Below, one piece after another: positions 8,707 through 16,698 of a stretch of DNA of 64,000 bases (positions are counted from its first letter, which is position 1; the number at the start of each line of letters is the position of its first letter). A model generated the notes under the pieces. The model ran no database searches, was not told the origin of the DNA, and saw only the letters and a program-made list of their open reading frames with translations. A program made the position numbers and the translations under genes. Origin of the DNA: Arthrobacter sp. N199823 (GTDB lineage Bacteria; Actinomycetota; Actinomycetes; Actinomycetales; Micrococcaceae); contig NZ_PJIN01000002.1 of the NCBI RefSeq assembly GCF_002929705.1, positions 372,001-436,000 of the forward strand, written 5' to 3'.

Positions 8707-9732
8707 TCAGCCCAGGCCGATGGAACGGGCTGCTTCCTGGGTCTTGCGCAGGCTATCCGGATCAGCTTTCGCCATACCGGTGATCTGGTAAATGGCCGTC
8801 AGTGCTTCAACGCCCTCGGGGGTGCCGGCGAAGTCGAGCATGGCTTGATCGATCTTGGTCTGCCACTCGGAGCTGAGCTTGCTGCTGATGGACATGCCGT
8901 CGTTGGGGACTTCATCCGTCAGAGCGAAGACCACTACCTTTTCGCCAACATCGGGGTTGTCCTTGGCAACTACTTCACGGGCGTCCCAGTAGCTGAAGCC
9001 AACCTCGGCATCGCCCTTGTAAACGGCAAGGACAGAGGCGTCGTTCGCAGTGACCTTGATGGGGGAGACATCTTCAATGGCAATCCCGGCATTCTTCATG
9101 GCGGCCACAGGGAAGATGTAGCCGGCAGGCGATGCGGGGGACAGCATGGACACGGTGGCGCCCTTGATCTTGGAGACTGCATCCAGCCCCGCGGGGCCAT
9201 TCCCTGATGCGGTTCCGTTGCAGTAGAGCATGCCATTGGGCCCGGCAGCGGGGGTGTCGGTGCAGTACTTGGCAGGATTGTTGGTGAACATCTGCGCGGC
9301 GTAGCTGGACTTGTCCTTGCGGACCGTCTGCAGGGCAGGAACGGCGCCATACTTGTCGCAGGCCTGACTCATCTGCAGGGACGGGAGCATGCCGATCTGG
9401 GCCTGGTTGGAGCCGATAGCTTCCACAGCCGCCTGGTAATCGGCCGTGATGACGCCCTTGACGGGGATTCCCAAGCGGCTGCTCAGGGCTTCCTCCAGTG
9501 GTTTGACCGTGTCAACGAGCTTCTTGGCATCACCTGAGGGAACCAGCGCAAGGGTCAGTTCTGTCGGGGCGGCGGCGGAGGAATCACTGGTGCCGACGCA
9601 GCTTGTGGCCCCGCTTGCGCCGTTTGCCGCTGTGTCAGCGCTGTCCTGACTGACACCACAGGAGGAAAGTGCCAGAACGCTGGCCAGAGCCAATGTTCCC
9701 AATGCTGCGAGTTTGGAACGGTTCTTGATCAC
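8707..9732 (-). CDS. phnD: Phosphonate/phosphate-type ABC transporter substrate-binding lipoprotein
   Basis: Exported binding protein of 341 residues. The N-terminus is a lipoprotein signal ending LALSSC (lipid-attached Cys near residue 26). The body is a PhnD/SsuA-like periplasmic-binding fold: LALVPSGDAKKLVDTVKPLEEAL, then YWDAREVV and VVFALTDEVPNDGMSISS near the C-terminal ligand loop. PhnD homologues bind phosphonates, phosphite or, as shown for the mycobacterial Phn system, inorganic phosphate, so the ligand is open. Its GTG start overlaps the HAD gene's stop (GTGA). Confidence 0.93.
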   Translation of the reverse strand: MIKNRSKLAALGTLALASVLALSSCGVSQDSADTAANGASGATSCVGTSDSSAAAPTELTLALVPSGDAKKLVDTVKPLEEALSSRLGIPVKGVITADYQAAVEAIGSNQAQIGMLPSLQMSQACDKYGAVPALQTVRKDKSSYAAQMFTNNPAKYCTDTPAAGPNGMLYCNGTASGNGPAGLDAVSKIKGATVSMLSPASPAGYIFPVAAMKNAGIAIEDVSPIKVTANDASVLAVYKGDAEVGFSYWDAREVVAKDNPDVGEKVVVFALTDEVPNDGMSISSKLSSEWQTKIDQAMLDFAGTPEGVEALTAIYQITGMAKADPDSLRKTQEAARSIGLG

Positions 9733-10493
9733 AGAGGTGCCTTTTCTGAGGAGGGAGTGGAAGTGCCCTGATGAGTGGAACTGAAAACGGCTGGATGGTT
9801 GGCCCAGCCGGAGATTGCGTCATACAGCAGTTCAAACCGAGGTGCACTCAGTGTTGCAGCGCCTGTTCGATGATTGAAACGGTCAATGTAGGCAGTTACG
9901 CAGCCATGGCGCGATGGCAGATCAATGTCATTGCTCCAGACATCGCCAACACTGAGCAACTCGTGTGGGGCTTTGCTTCTTAGCAGTTCGGGCAGGAGGC
10001 CAGAGAACCCGGCTGGTTTACCGGCGTCGGGCATGATCAGGTCAATGGAACCGGCCAAGCCCAGGGCGGCCAGTGATTCCGCTACGCCAGTCACAGGTGC
10101 ATTGGTCAGTAGAACCCGGAAGGCAACACCAGCCAAGCTGTCCAAAAAGTCGGCCAAGCCTGGTGGGACTGTGATCTCCACTGTCCCGGCAGCCAGGCGC
10201 ACTCGGCTTTGTGCGTAGGCGCGGTTGAGCCCGTCCGGCTCGATCAGTCCTTCGGCGAGGGCAGCCACCGCCGCATATCCGTCCTTATAGGCAGGTGCGT
10301 TGGGGTCTTCGCCTAGAAACGCGGCAAGTCCTTCCCGAAGTGCTTGGCGGGAGGGTTCTGGAATCTGTTCGGCAACGGCATCTGCATACGCAAGAACCGG
10401 GCCATCGCCCAGGCAGACGGTGCCATCAAAATCAAGAATGAGTAGCGGAAGAGGTTGTTCTGCAGCCACTTGAGCTGACGTCTTGAGGATCAC
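9729..10493 (-). CDS. HAD-superfamily hydrolase, first gene of the phn-like operon
   Basis: Cytosolic phosphohydrolase of 254 residues with HAD motif I DFDGTV (nucleophile Asp21, acid Asp23), motif II in LLTNAP, motif III lysine in DAGKPAGF and motif IV GDVWSNDIDLP. The cap (about 35-105) is helical, a C1 cap. Phosphonatase (PhnX) is one HAD activity found in phn loci, but the PhnX cap-lysine signature is not recognised here, so a phosphomonoesterase acting after the co-encoded phosphodiesterase is equally likely. The GTG at 10493 has no ribosome site and lies seven bases after a -10 element: a leaderless start. The stop overlaps phnD. Confidence 0.85.
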   Translation of the reverse strand: MILKTSAQVAAEQPLPLLILDFDGTVCLGDGPVLAYADAVAEQIPEPSRQALREGLAAFLGEDPNAPAYKDGYAAVAALAEGLIEPDGLNRAYAQSRVRLAAGTVEITVPPGLADFLDSLAGVAFRVLLTNAPVTGVAESLAALGLAGSIDLIMPDAGKPAGFSGLLPELLRSKAPHELLSVGDVWSNDIDLPSRHGCVTAYIDRFNHRTGAATLSAPRFELLYDAISGWANHPAVFSSTHQGTSTPSSEKAPL

Positions 10494-10500
10494 AAAAATT

Positions 10501-10529
10501 AGCGTACGTGAGCGTGAACGCCTTGTCCA
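10501..10529 (-). promoter_or_regulatory. Promoter of the HAD-phn operon, leaderless
   Basis: On the minus strand TGGACA (10524-10529), a 17-base spacer and TACGCT (10501-10506) precede the GTG at 10493 by seven bases, so transcription should start at or next to the start codon. Confidence 0.55.
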
Positions 10530-10554
10530 TGAAAAACCAATCTGTGGAACAACT

Positions 10555-10571
10555 GTTCACGCAGTGTTTAC
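10555..10571. promoter_or_regulatory. PHO-box-like direct repeat
   Basis: GTTCAC and GTTTAC recur with an 11-bp period (10555-10560 and 10566-10571), the layout of actinobacterial PhoP/RegX3 sites. It lies between two divergent genes, about 62 bp upstream of the HAD operon start, and is oriented toward the M20 gene. A separate inverted repeat GAACA-AC-TGTTC overlaps it at 10547-10558. Confidence 0.4.
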
Positions 10572-10674
10572 ATAGGAGTTCATTTTGGGTCCGGAGTGGC
10601 GCGATTCGGGCGCTCGCAGATACTGGGGTTGCGCCGATTCTCGCGGACACGGGTAGCAACGCAGGCTAGTGGCA

Positions 10675-10687
10675 TAGAATCCGTGAC
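10675..10687 (+). promoter_or_regulatory. -10 element and leaderless start of the M20 gene
   Basis: TAGAAT (10675-10680) is one mismatch from TATAAT and lies seven bases before the ATG at 10688, which has no ribosome site. No good -35 element is seen. Confidence 0.5.
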
Positions 10688-12187
10688 ATGCCTACAGGAT
10701 CAGCCAAACCGATTAATCGTGCAGTGGCGGCAGCTTTGACGGTGGGGGCGGCCGGAGCTGCTGCTTTCATTGGTGCCCGGGCCTTCCGTGCTGGGACCAC
10801 CCTGCCCGCGGGGGACTTTGGCGCCACCTTGAATGCGGCCGAAATCGGTGTGGAGTACGCGCCATCCGCGGCGGACCAGCTGAGCGAATTGATCACGTAC
10901 CGCACGGTATTCTCCAGTGCCCGTGACCAGATTGAACTGGAACAGTTCACCGGGTTCATTGCCGCTTTGGAAAGGCTCTATCCTAAGGTCCACACAACGT
11001 TGAGTCGTGAGTTAGTCAATGGCCACGCATTGTTGTTTAAATGGGCTGGCAGCAGGGCTGACGCCGCGAGGCAGCCCACAGTATTGATGGGCCATTACGA
11101 CGTCGTTCCAGTGGACACCCGTGATCACTGGACGTACCCGGGTTTCTCAGGACATCAACACGATGGTTATGTTTGGGGCCGGGGGGCTCTAGATGACAAG
11201 GGTGCCGTGGTGGTGATCATGAACGCCGTTGAATCCCTTATTGCTGAGGGGTTTACGCCCGCGCACGACGTTTACCTGTCCTTTGGCAACAACGAAGAGA
11301 CTGTCGGCGACAGTGCCCAAGCGGCCGTTGCTTTGCTGGCCTCCCGGGGGGTCAGGCCCTGGCTGGTGCTTGATGAGGGTGGTGCCGTAGCACTTGACGC
11401 ATTTCCTGGATTGAAGGTTCCCGCCGCCGTCATCGGGGTCGCCGAGAAGGGCATCCTGGATCTGGAATTGCTGGCGAGGGGAGCTGGCGGGCATGCGTCC
11501 ACGCCGCCGCGGATGGGTGCCACAGCGCGCCTGGCGCAGGCCATAGTGGCGCTGGAAGAATCGCCGTTTCCGGCAGCCATGCCGGATGCCATCGCCGAAA
11601 TGATGCGCCGTATTGGGATGCACAGTGGGTTCGTCACGAGGATTGTGACTGAGAACCTGTGGGCGTTCAAACCACTCCTGACTCAAGTGTTTGGTGTGCT
11701 TGGCGACGAAACCCGTGCCTTGACGCGAACCACCGTGGCGGTCACCATGCTCGAGGGGAGCAAGGCAACAAACGTCCTAGCGTCTGCAGCCCGGGCCAAT
11801 GCCAATATCCGGATTGCTGTGGGGGAGAACATTGATTCTGTGGTGGAACAGATTCGGGACATCATTGATGATCCACAAGTGGAGCTAAGGGTGATTTCAG
11901 GGCACGACCCCTCACCCGTTTCCGCATTCTCGAACGAACAATTTGCGCTGCTGAGCCGCGCGGTTTCGGCGTCCTATCCCGATGCTGTCGTGACGCCTTA
12001 TATTCAGACCGGGGCCACCGATTCGCGGCACTTCACTGCCATTTCGCCGGCCGTCTACCGGTTTTCACCGCTGTTGATGGATGGCTCGGACAGAGGTTCA
12101 CTCCACGCCGTCAATGAACGGGTGCGGATCAGCTCACTGGGTGCCGGCGTGGTGTTTTATCGAGAACTGATGCAGGGGCTGGGTTAG
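10688..12187 (+). CDS. M20 family metallopeptidase (carboxypeptidase S/PM20D1-like)
   Basis: Zinc-dependent amidohydrolase of 499 residues. An N-terminal hydrophobic helix (about 12-35) likely anchors it to the membrane. Metal ligands and catalytic residues appear as LMGHYDVVPVD, GRGALDDKG, GNNEETVGD and LDEGGA, with GGHASTPP starting the dimerisation domain and TDSRHF supplying the last histidine. The motif set fits the CPS1/PM20D1 branch, which cleaves or forms N-acyl amino acids and dipeptides. It is divergent from the HAD-phn operon across 194 bp and has no co-directional neighbour. Confidence 0.9.
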   Translation: MPTGSAKPINRAVAAALTVGAAGAAAFIGARAFRAGTTLPAGDFGATLNAAEIGVEYAPSAADQLSELITYRTVFSSARDQIELEQFTGFIAALERLYPKVHTTLSRELVNGHALLFKWAGSRADAARQPTVLMGHYDVVPVDTRDHWTYPGFSGHQHDGYVWGRGALDDKGAVVVIMNAVESLIAEGFTPAHDVYLSFGNNEETVGDSAQAAVALLASRGVRPWLVLDEGGAVALDAFPGLKVPAAVIGVAEKGILDLELLARGAGGHASTPPRMGATARLAQAIVALEESPFPAAMPDAIAEMMRRIGMHSGFVTRIVTENLWAFKPLLTQVFGVLGDETRALTRTTVAVTMLEGSKATNVLASAARANANIRIAVGENIDSVVEQIRDIIDDPQVELRVISGHDPSPVSAFSNEQFALLSRAVSASYPDAVVTPYIQTGATDSRHFTAISPAVYRFSPLLMDGSDRGSLHAVNERVRISSLGAGVVFYRELMQGLG

Positions 12188-12411
12188 CAGCCGGAAGCTA
12201 CCCACGGGAAGTCATTCGCAAGTACACAGTGCGGAGCGGGCCTGGCGCGGCGCAGCTGACCAGAGGCTGCGCAGGAGGCCAGAGGCTCAATGTCGCCGAT
12301 AGTTGGGGGCCTCGATGGTGTGCATTCCTCCACAGGGCTCCTAGTTTCCAAGGTCTTCACAATTAGCCGTACTCAGCCCAAAATGTCAGTGCCTTCTTCT
12401 GGAATATATGA

Positions 12412-13236
12412 ATGGATACAGCGGCAAGGATGCCGGGGAAACCGGCGTTCGCTTCGACAGATTTTAGAGTTGGTGTCCATGTTCACCAACTTCTCAATCT
12501 TGCCGCAGCCCTCGTCCGAGCAGCCACCGCTATCACCGCCGCCGCTGATGCCCGAGCCGCCGAAGCCGTGGTTTTGGAAGATCAGAGCGCGGGCATTCCT
12601 GTCTCATCGGCCGCCAGTGATGATGCATCGCCGCTTCCCGGGGGACAGCCCTTTGGCATCGATTTGGGATCGCTTTCTCAAGCCGAGTTTGGACGTTGGT
12701 CGGAGGACCTCGAGCAGCTGGGCCGATTCCAACAGGCCATGTCGGTGCAGACAGCTGGCGAAACCGCCCAACGTGTTGCGGCTGGCCGGTATTCGGCAAC
12801 TGGCGCTCACGGGGCCGTGGAGCTACTCATCACGGTCAGCCAAGTCGATCTTGATCGTCACGACGGGAGCGGCCGTGCCTTCACTGCTTACACCGGGCCG
12901 GTACCGTTGACGTTGTTTGAGCAGTCCCTGTGCGATCCCGACATCACCCGGATAGGCATGGGCCACGGGCAAGAGACCCTCAGCTTGGGGCGAACTCTGC
13001 GCCTGTTCACCGCAGCCCAACGAAAAGTTTTCCTCGCCCGGGATCTAGGCTCTTCCGTCCCCAACTGCACGGTTCCAGCACCGTGGACCGAGGCCCACCA
13101 CACCATGATCCATCACAGTGATTGGACTGTGCAGATGATCGAGGGAACCCCCAGCTTCACGGCTCCGTACTATGTTGACCCAGGCCAAACCCCGCGCCGC
13201 AACCGCTATCACCGCGGCCTCACTAAGAAGCTGTGA
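12412..13236 (+). pseudogene. Decayed DUF222/HNH endonuclease gene with internal deletions
   Basis: An open frame of 274 codons whose C-terminus is clearly that of actinobacterial DUF222-HNH proteins: LRLFTAAQRKVFLARD, PAPWTEAHH, IHHSDW, then PYYVDPGQTPRRNRYH. Between AHH (about 229-231) and IHHSDW the stretch that normally holds the central Asn and the last two metal or catalytic histidines is gone, roughly 28 residues, and the first Cys of the GCxFPxC knuckle is replaced (SSVPNC). The DUF222 part is also much shorter than usual. Deletions are in frame, so a short product could exist, but not a working HNH nuclease. No ribosome site precedes the ATG. Confidence 0.75.
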
Positions 13237-13245
13237 GGAACCGAC

Positions 13246-13707
13246 TCACGGATGTCCTGTCACGGACGTCCGCAGTTTCCTCGTCAGATCGAGCAGGGTT
13301 CGCATTTCGTCGTCCGACAAGGCAACTTCCATAAGCTCCATGATCCGCTGCACGTGAGCCCGCCCCACCGTCTTTTGCACGGCGATGCCTTCCTCGGTGA
13401 GCCCGATCAGGACCCCACGCTTGTCATCCTCGGCCGTCTTTCGTTGAATTAGACCACGCGATTCCAGCCGGTCCACCATCCGCGAAATGCTCGGCTGAGT
13501 CAGCAGCACATGATCATTGAGCTCGTTGAGCCGTAGCCAGCCACTAGGGCAAAGCGAGAGGTTGTACAAAACGTCGTACTCCCTGCTGCCCAGCGTCTTG
13601 AAAGTTGGCTCCTTCTGGAGTTCCCGCATCATGACAACCTGGGAAGTTAGGAGCGACTCCCACGACTCCGTAGCCAGTCGACGGTGCGCTGATGTTGCTG
13701 ATGACAT
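13246..13707 (-). CDS. MarR family transcriptional regulator
   Basis: Dimeric winged-helix regulator of 153 residues: SREYDVLYNLSL, helix-turn-helix LNELNDHVLLTQPSISRMVDRL (about 62-83) and the wing AEDDKRGVLIGLTEEG. The open frame runs far upstream, but the ATG at 13707 has AGGAG nine bases before it and lies one base beyond the stop of the oxidoreductase gene, so the two are one operon. A palindrome over the operon's transcription start (14879-14900) is a likely autoregulatory operator. The MFS gene divergent from the operon is a plausible second target. Confidence 0.92.
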   Translation of the reverse strand: MSSATSAHRRLATESWESLLTSQVVMMRELQKEPTFKTLGSREYDVLYNLSLCPSGWLRLNELNDHVLLTQPSISRMVDRLESRGLIQRKTAEDDKRGVLIGLTEEGIAVQKTVGRAHVQRIMELMEVALSDDEMRTLLDLTRKLRTSVTGHP

Positions 13708-13708
13708 G

Positions 13709-14848
13709 TCACTTAACTCCTGATGTGGACGATGCGGACGGTGTCGAAGCCGTGGAACTTTCGACGGCGGCCGCTGCCTGTGCAGCGGCGCGGCGAGCCT
13801 CGAAGGTGGGACCTTCGGGGACGGAAGCAGGGCGGTTCTTGGCGAACTCCTCGCGGAGTGTGGGCAGAACATCGGAACCGAAGAGGTCCAGTTGCTCAAG
13901 GACAGTCTTCAGCGGCAGGCCTGCATGATCGACCAGGAACAGCTGGCGCTGGTAGTCGCCGAAGTAGTCACGGAATGCCAGTGTCTTTTCGATCATTTCC
14001 GCCGGGCTACCAACAGTCAGCGGCGTCTGGGAGGTGAAGTCCTCCATGGACGGGCCGTGGCCGTAGACAGGTGCGTTGTCAAAGTACGGGCGGAATTCGT
14101 TGACGGCGTCCTGCGAGTTCTTGCGGATGAAGAACTGACCGCCCAAACCAACAATGGCCTGTTCCGGAGTGCCGTGGCCGTAGTGTGCGTAGCGCTCACG
14201 GTAGAGGTTAATCAGCTGGATGTAGTGTTCCTTGGGCCAGAAGATGTTGTTGGCGAAGAAGCCATCGCCGTAGTAGGCGGCAATTTCAGCGACCTGAGGC
14301 GTGCGAATGGCACCATGCCAGACAAAGGGGGCAACGCCGTCGAGCGGGCGGGGTGTGGAGGTGAAGCCGCGCAGCGGGGTGCGGAACTTGCCCTCCCAGT
14401 TCACCACTTCTTCATCCCAGAGGCGGCGCAGGAGAGCGTAGTTCTCTACTGTCAGTTCCACGGAGTCCTGATTGTTCTTGCCGAACCACGGGTAGACGGC
14501 ACCCATATTGCCGCGTCCCAGAACAATGTCGGAGCGGCCATCGGCCAGGTGCTGCAGCGTTGCAAAGTCTTCAGCAATCTTGACCGGATCATTCGTGGTG
14601 ATCAGCGTGGTGCTCGTGGAGAGGATGATCTTTTCCGTTTGCGCCGCGATGTACGCCAAAATGGTGGAGGGGGAGCTGGGGTAGAACGGCGGGTTGTGGT
14701 GCTCGCCCGTAGCAAAGACGTCCATGCCGATGTCTTCGGCGTGCTTGGCGATGGTGGTGATTGCCTTCAGCCGCTCGTGTTCGGTAGGGGTGCGTCCTGT
14801 GGTCGGATCCATGGTGATGTCGCCAACGCTGAAAATTCCGAACTGCAT
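13709..14848 (-). CDS. LLM class flavin-dependent oxidoreductase
   Basis: Bacterial-luciferase-family (beta/alpha)8 protein of 379 residues using FMN or F420. It begins MQFGIFSVGD and contains DVFATGEHH (about 40-48), ILSTSTTLITTNDPVKIAEDFATLQHLADGR and the LGRGN strand typical of the alkanal-monooxygenase-like branch. Substrate is unknown. An AAGGAG site lies six bases before the ATG. The C-terminal 30 residues are Ala/Ser-rich. Grouped with a MarR repressor and a divergent efflux pump, it may help oxidise a compound the pump exports; that is inference. Confidence 0.92.
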   Translation of the reverse strand: MQFGIFSVGDITMDPTTGRTPTEHERLKAITTIAKHAEDIGMDVFATGEHHNPPFYPSSPSTILAYIAAQTEKIILSTSTTLITTNDPVKIAEDFATLQHLADGRSDIVLGRGNMGAVYPWFGKNNQDSVELTVENYALLRRLWDEEVVNWEGKFRTPLRGFTSTPRPLDGVAPFVWHGAIRTPQVAEIAAYYGDGFFANNIFWPKEHYIQLINLYRERYAHYGHGTPEQAIVGLGGQFFIRKNSQDAVNEFRPYFDNAPVYGHGPSMEDFTSQTPLTVGSPAEMIEKTLAFRDYFGDYQRQLFLVDHAGLPLKTVLEQLDLFGSDVLPTLREEFAKNRPASVPEGPTFEARRAAAQAAAAVESSTASTPSASSTSGVK

Positions 14849-14878
14849 GATCTGCTCCTTAGCTCCCGGGGTCTCCGG

Positions 14879-14905
14879 TAGATATATGCGTTTGTATCTA
14901 TTATA
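14879..14905 (-). promoter_or_regulatory. Perfect TATAAT box with overlapping palindromic operator
   Basis: On the minus strand TATAAT (14900-14905) precedes the oxidoreductase gene. The 22 bp that follow it (14879-14900) form an inverted repeat with arms TAGATA and TATCTA around a 10-bp centre, lying where transcription starts. This is the usual geometry of a MarR-type repressor site. Confidence 0.65.
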
Positions 14906-15008
14906 CGGCTCAACCCGCAGGGATGCGAATATGTTCCCGGCAGCGGAGTGCTATTAGGATGCTCACAGGGGCATGTAATGCATGTCACAAAAACTGTGGA
15001 GGTTGACC

Positions 15009-16481
15009 GTGGCAGCAGTGCAGCGTGGCATGGCAGGTACCGGTCTCAGACTCGCGCCCACTGCCACCGCCATTGTGGGTTTCCTCGTCTTGGTCGAGCT
15101 GACCAGCGGCATTCTTCAGGGATACTACACACCGCTACTGACGGACATCGCCAGGCATTTGGGCATCCACGACGCCGACGTCAACTGGTTTGAAGCTGCC
15201 CAACTCATGGTCAGCGCACTCGTTGTACCGGTGCTGGCAAAACTGGGCGATATGATCGGCCACCGAAAAGTGCTGCTCATCTCCACGGCCCTGACGGCTG
15301 CGGCCTCCTGGGGCGTGGCCTTCGCCCCCAACTTCTGGTTCTTTCTTGCGGCCTGGGCCCTCCAAGGTTTCTACGTGGTCTGGCTGCCGCTGGAAATTGC
15401 GCTGGTCTACAGCCGCTCCCACCATCGTCCGGACGGTGCTGCGCTGACACGCAAATCGGCGGGAATCCTCGTTGCGGGCCTCGAATTCGGCGTCATTGTG
15501 GGCGCCCTGGCCGGCGGCTTCATAGGTGGCCGCATCCCGGATCAGCTCTGGCTGACCCTGATGATCCCCGCCATTGCCGTCACCCTATGCTTCTTCGTCA
15601 TCCTGTTCGGCGTGCCCGAATCCGAGAATCGCACCGGCGGCAGGCTCGACCTCGTAGGCCTGACTCTGCTGTCCACCGGCCTGCTGCTCATCACTGCAGG
15701 CCTGACCTTCATGCGCATCAATGGCCCCGGTACCTGGTGGGCGTGGGCCGCCGTCGTGCTTGGCCTTGCGGCGCTCATCCCGTTTACGCGCCACCAGCTG
15801 GGCCACAAAGATCCGCTGATCGACATCCGCCTGCTCCGCCAACCCAGCATGTGGCCGGTGCAGTTGACCGCGTTCCTGTTCGGCGTCTCGGTCCTGGGCG
15901 CGCAGGCGCCGCTATCCACGTTCGCCCGCACCGATCCTGCCGAGGTAGGCTACGGCCTCGGCGCCAGCGCGTCACTTGTCTCGGTCCTGATTGGCGTCTA
16001 CGTCTTGGGTCTGCTGGCCGGTGCGCTGCTCTACCCGCTCGTCACCAGATGGACGACGCCGAGAATCACCTTGATGGGCGCAGCTTTCCTCGTTGCTGTG
16101 GGTTACCTGCTGTTCCTTCCGTTCCATGATTCGATGGCGCAGGTTCTGAGCAATATGGCGATTGCTGGTCTGGGCAGTGGTGCCTTGGTGGCCGCCTTGC
16201 CCTCGGCTGCCGCGGCCGCCGCACCGCTGACCCAAACGGGAATGGCTACGGGGCTCACCAATGCCACGAAGACTGTTGGTGGGGCCTTTGCTTCCTGCAT
16301 CTTTGGGATTGCGCTGGCCGGTCAGGCGCTTGGCTCACTTACCTCTGAGGCCGGGTCCACGGCAGCTCCGCTTGCGGGTTACATGCTGGTCTGGACCATT
16401 TGTGGCGTGACAGCTTTGGTGGCTGCCGTGGCGTTGTACTTTGTCCCGAAGCTGGCGTTCGGCCCCACGCTGCCAGTCTGA
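15009..16481 (+). CDS. MFS multidrug-type transporter (DHA2-like, 14-helix)
   Basis: Major-facilitator permease of 490 residues in the cytoplasmic membrane. About 12-14 hydrophobic helices are visible, with the loop-2/3 motif A in LAKLGDMIGHRKVL (about 76-89). The long even series of helices and the break after residue 200 (VPESENRTGG) resemble DHA2 drug:proton antiporters. The frame opens at ATG 14982, but the GTG at 15009 has GGAGG six bases before it and is the better start. It is divergent from the MarR/LLM operon across about 160 bp and probably shares its regulator. Confidence 0.88.
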   Translation: MAAVQRGMAGTGLRLAPTATAIVGFLVLVELTSGILQGYYTPLLTDIARHLGIHDADVNWFEAAQLMVSALVVPVLAKLGDMIGHRKVLLISTALTAAASWGVAFAPNFWFFLAAWALQGFYVVWLPLEIALVYSRSHHRPDGAALTRKSAGILVAGLEFGVIVGALAGGFIGGRIPDQLWLTLMIPAIAVTLCFFVILFGVPESENRTGGRLDLVGLTLLSTGLLLITAGLTFMRINGPGTWWAWAAVVLGLAALIPFTRHQLGHKDPLIDIRLLRQPSMWPVQLTAFLFGVSVLGAQAPLSTFARTDPAEVGYGLGASASLVSVLIGVYVLGLLAGALLYPLVTRWTTPRITLMGAAFLVAVGYLLFLPFHDSMAQVLSNMAIAGLGSGALVAALPSAAAAAAPLTQTGMATGLTNATKTVGGAFASCIFGIALAGQALGSLTSEAGSTAAPLAGYMLVWTICGVTALVAAVALYFVPKLAFGPTLPV

Positions 16482-16698
16482 GACGTTCCACGCCCCTCAC
16501 GGACCTTTCCCCGGCGCCGGCCCGGTGAATTAGTCTTTCAATTGGAGAAAAGGCTCCCGACACGCCGCAAGCCGTTCCCGGCGACGAATCTACTCGGATA
16601 ACCTTGAGGAGCGCACGCGACCGACGGCCTCCGGCAGGCCCTGATTCTGCAGGAACCTTTTGACCCGGTGACGCGAGAAATCTTCGAAAGGCACTTTC

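Noticed and set aside
12290-12910. Plus-strand frame of 206 codons overlapping the HNH remnant
   Set aside because: No family resemblance and no ribosome site; the overlapping frame at 12412-13236 has clear DUF222-HNH sequence.
12412-13236. HNH gene as evidence of a mobile intron or intein
   Set aside because: DUF222-HNH genes are a dispersed free-standing family in actinobacteria; no intron or interrupted gene is seen here.
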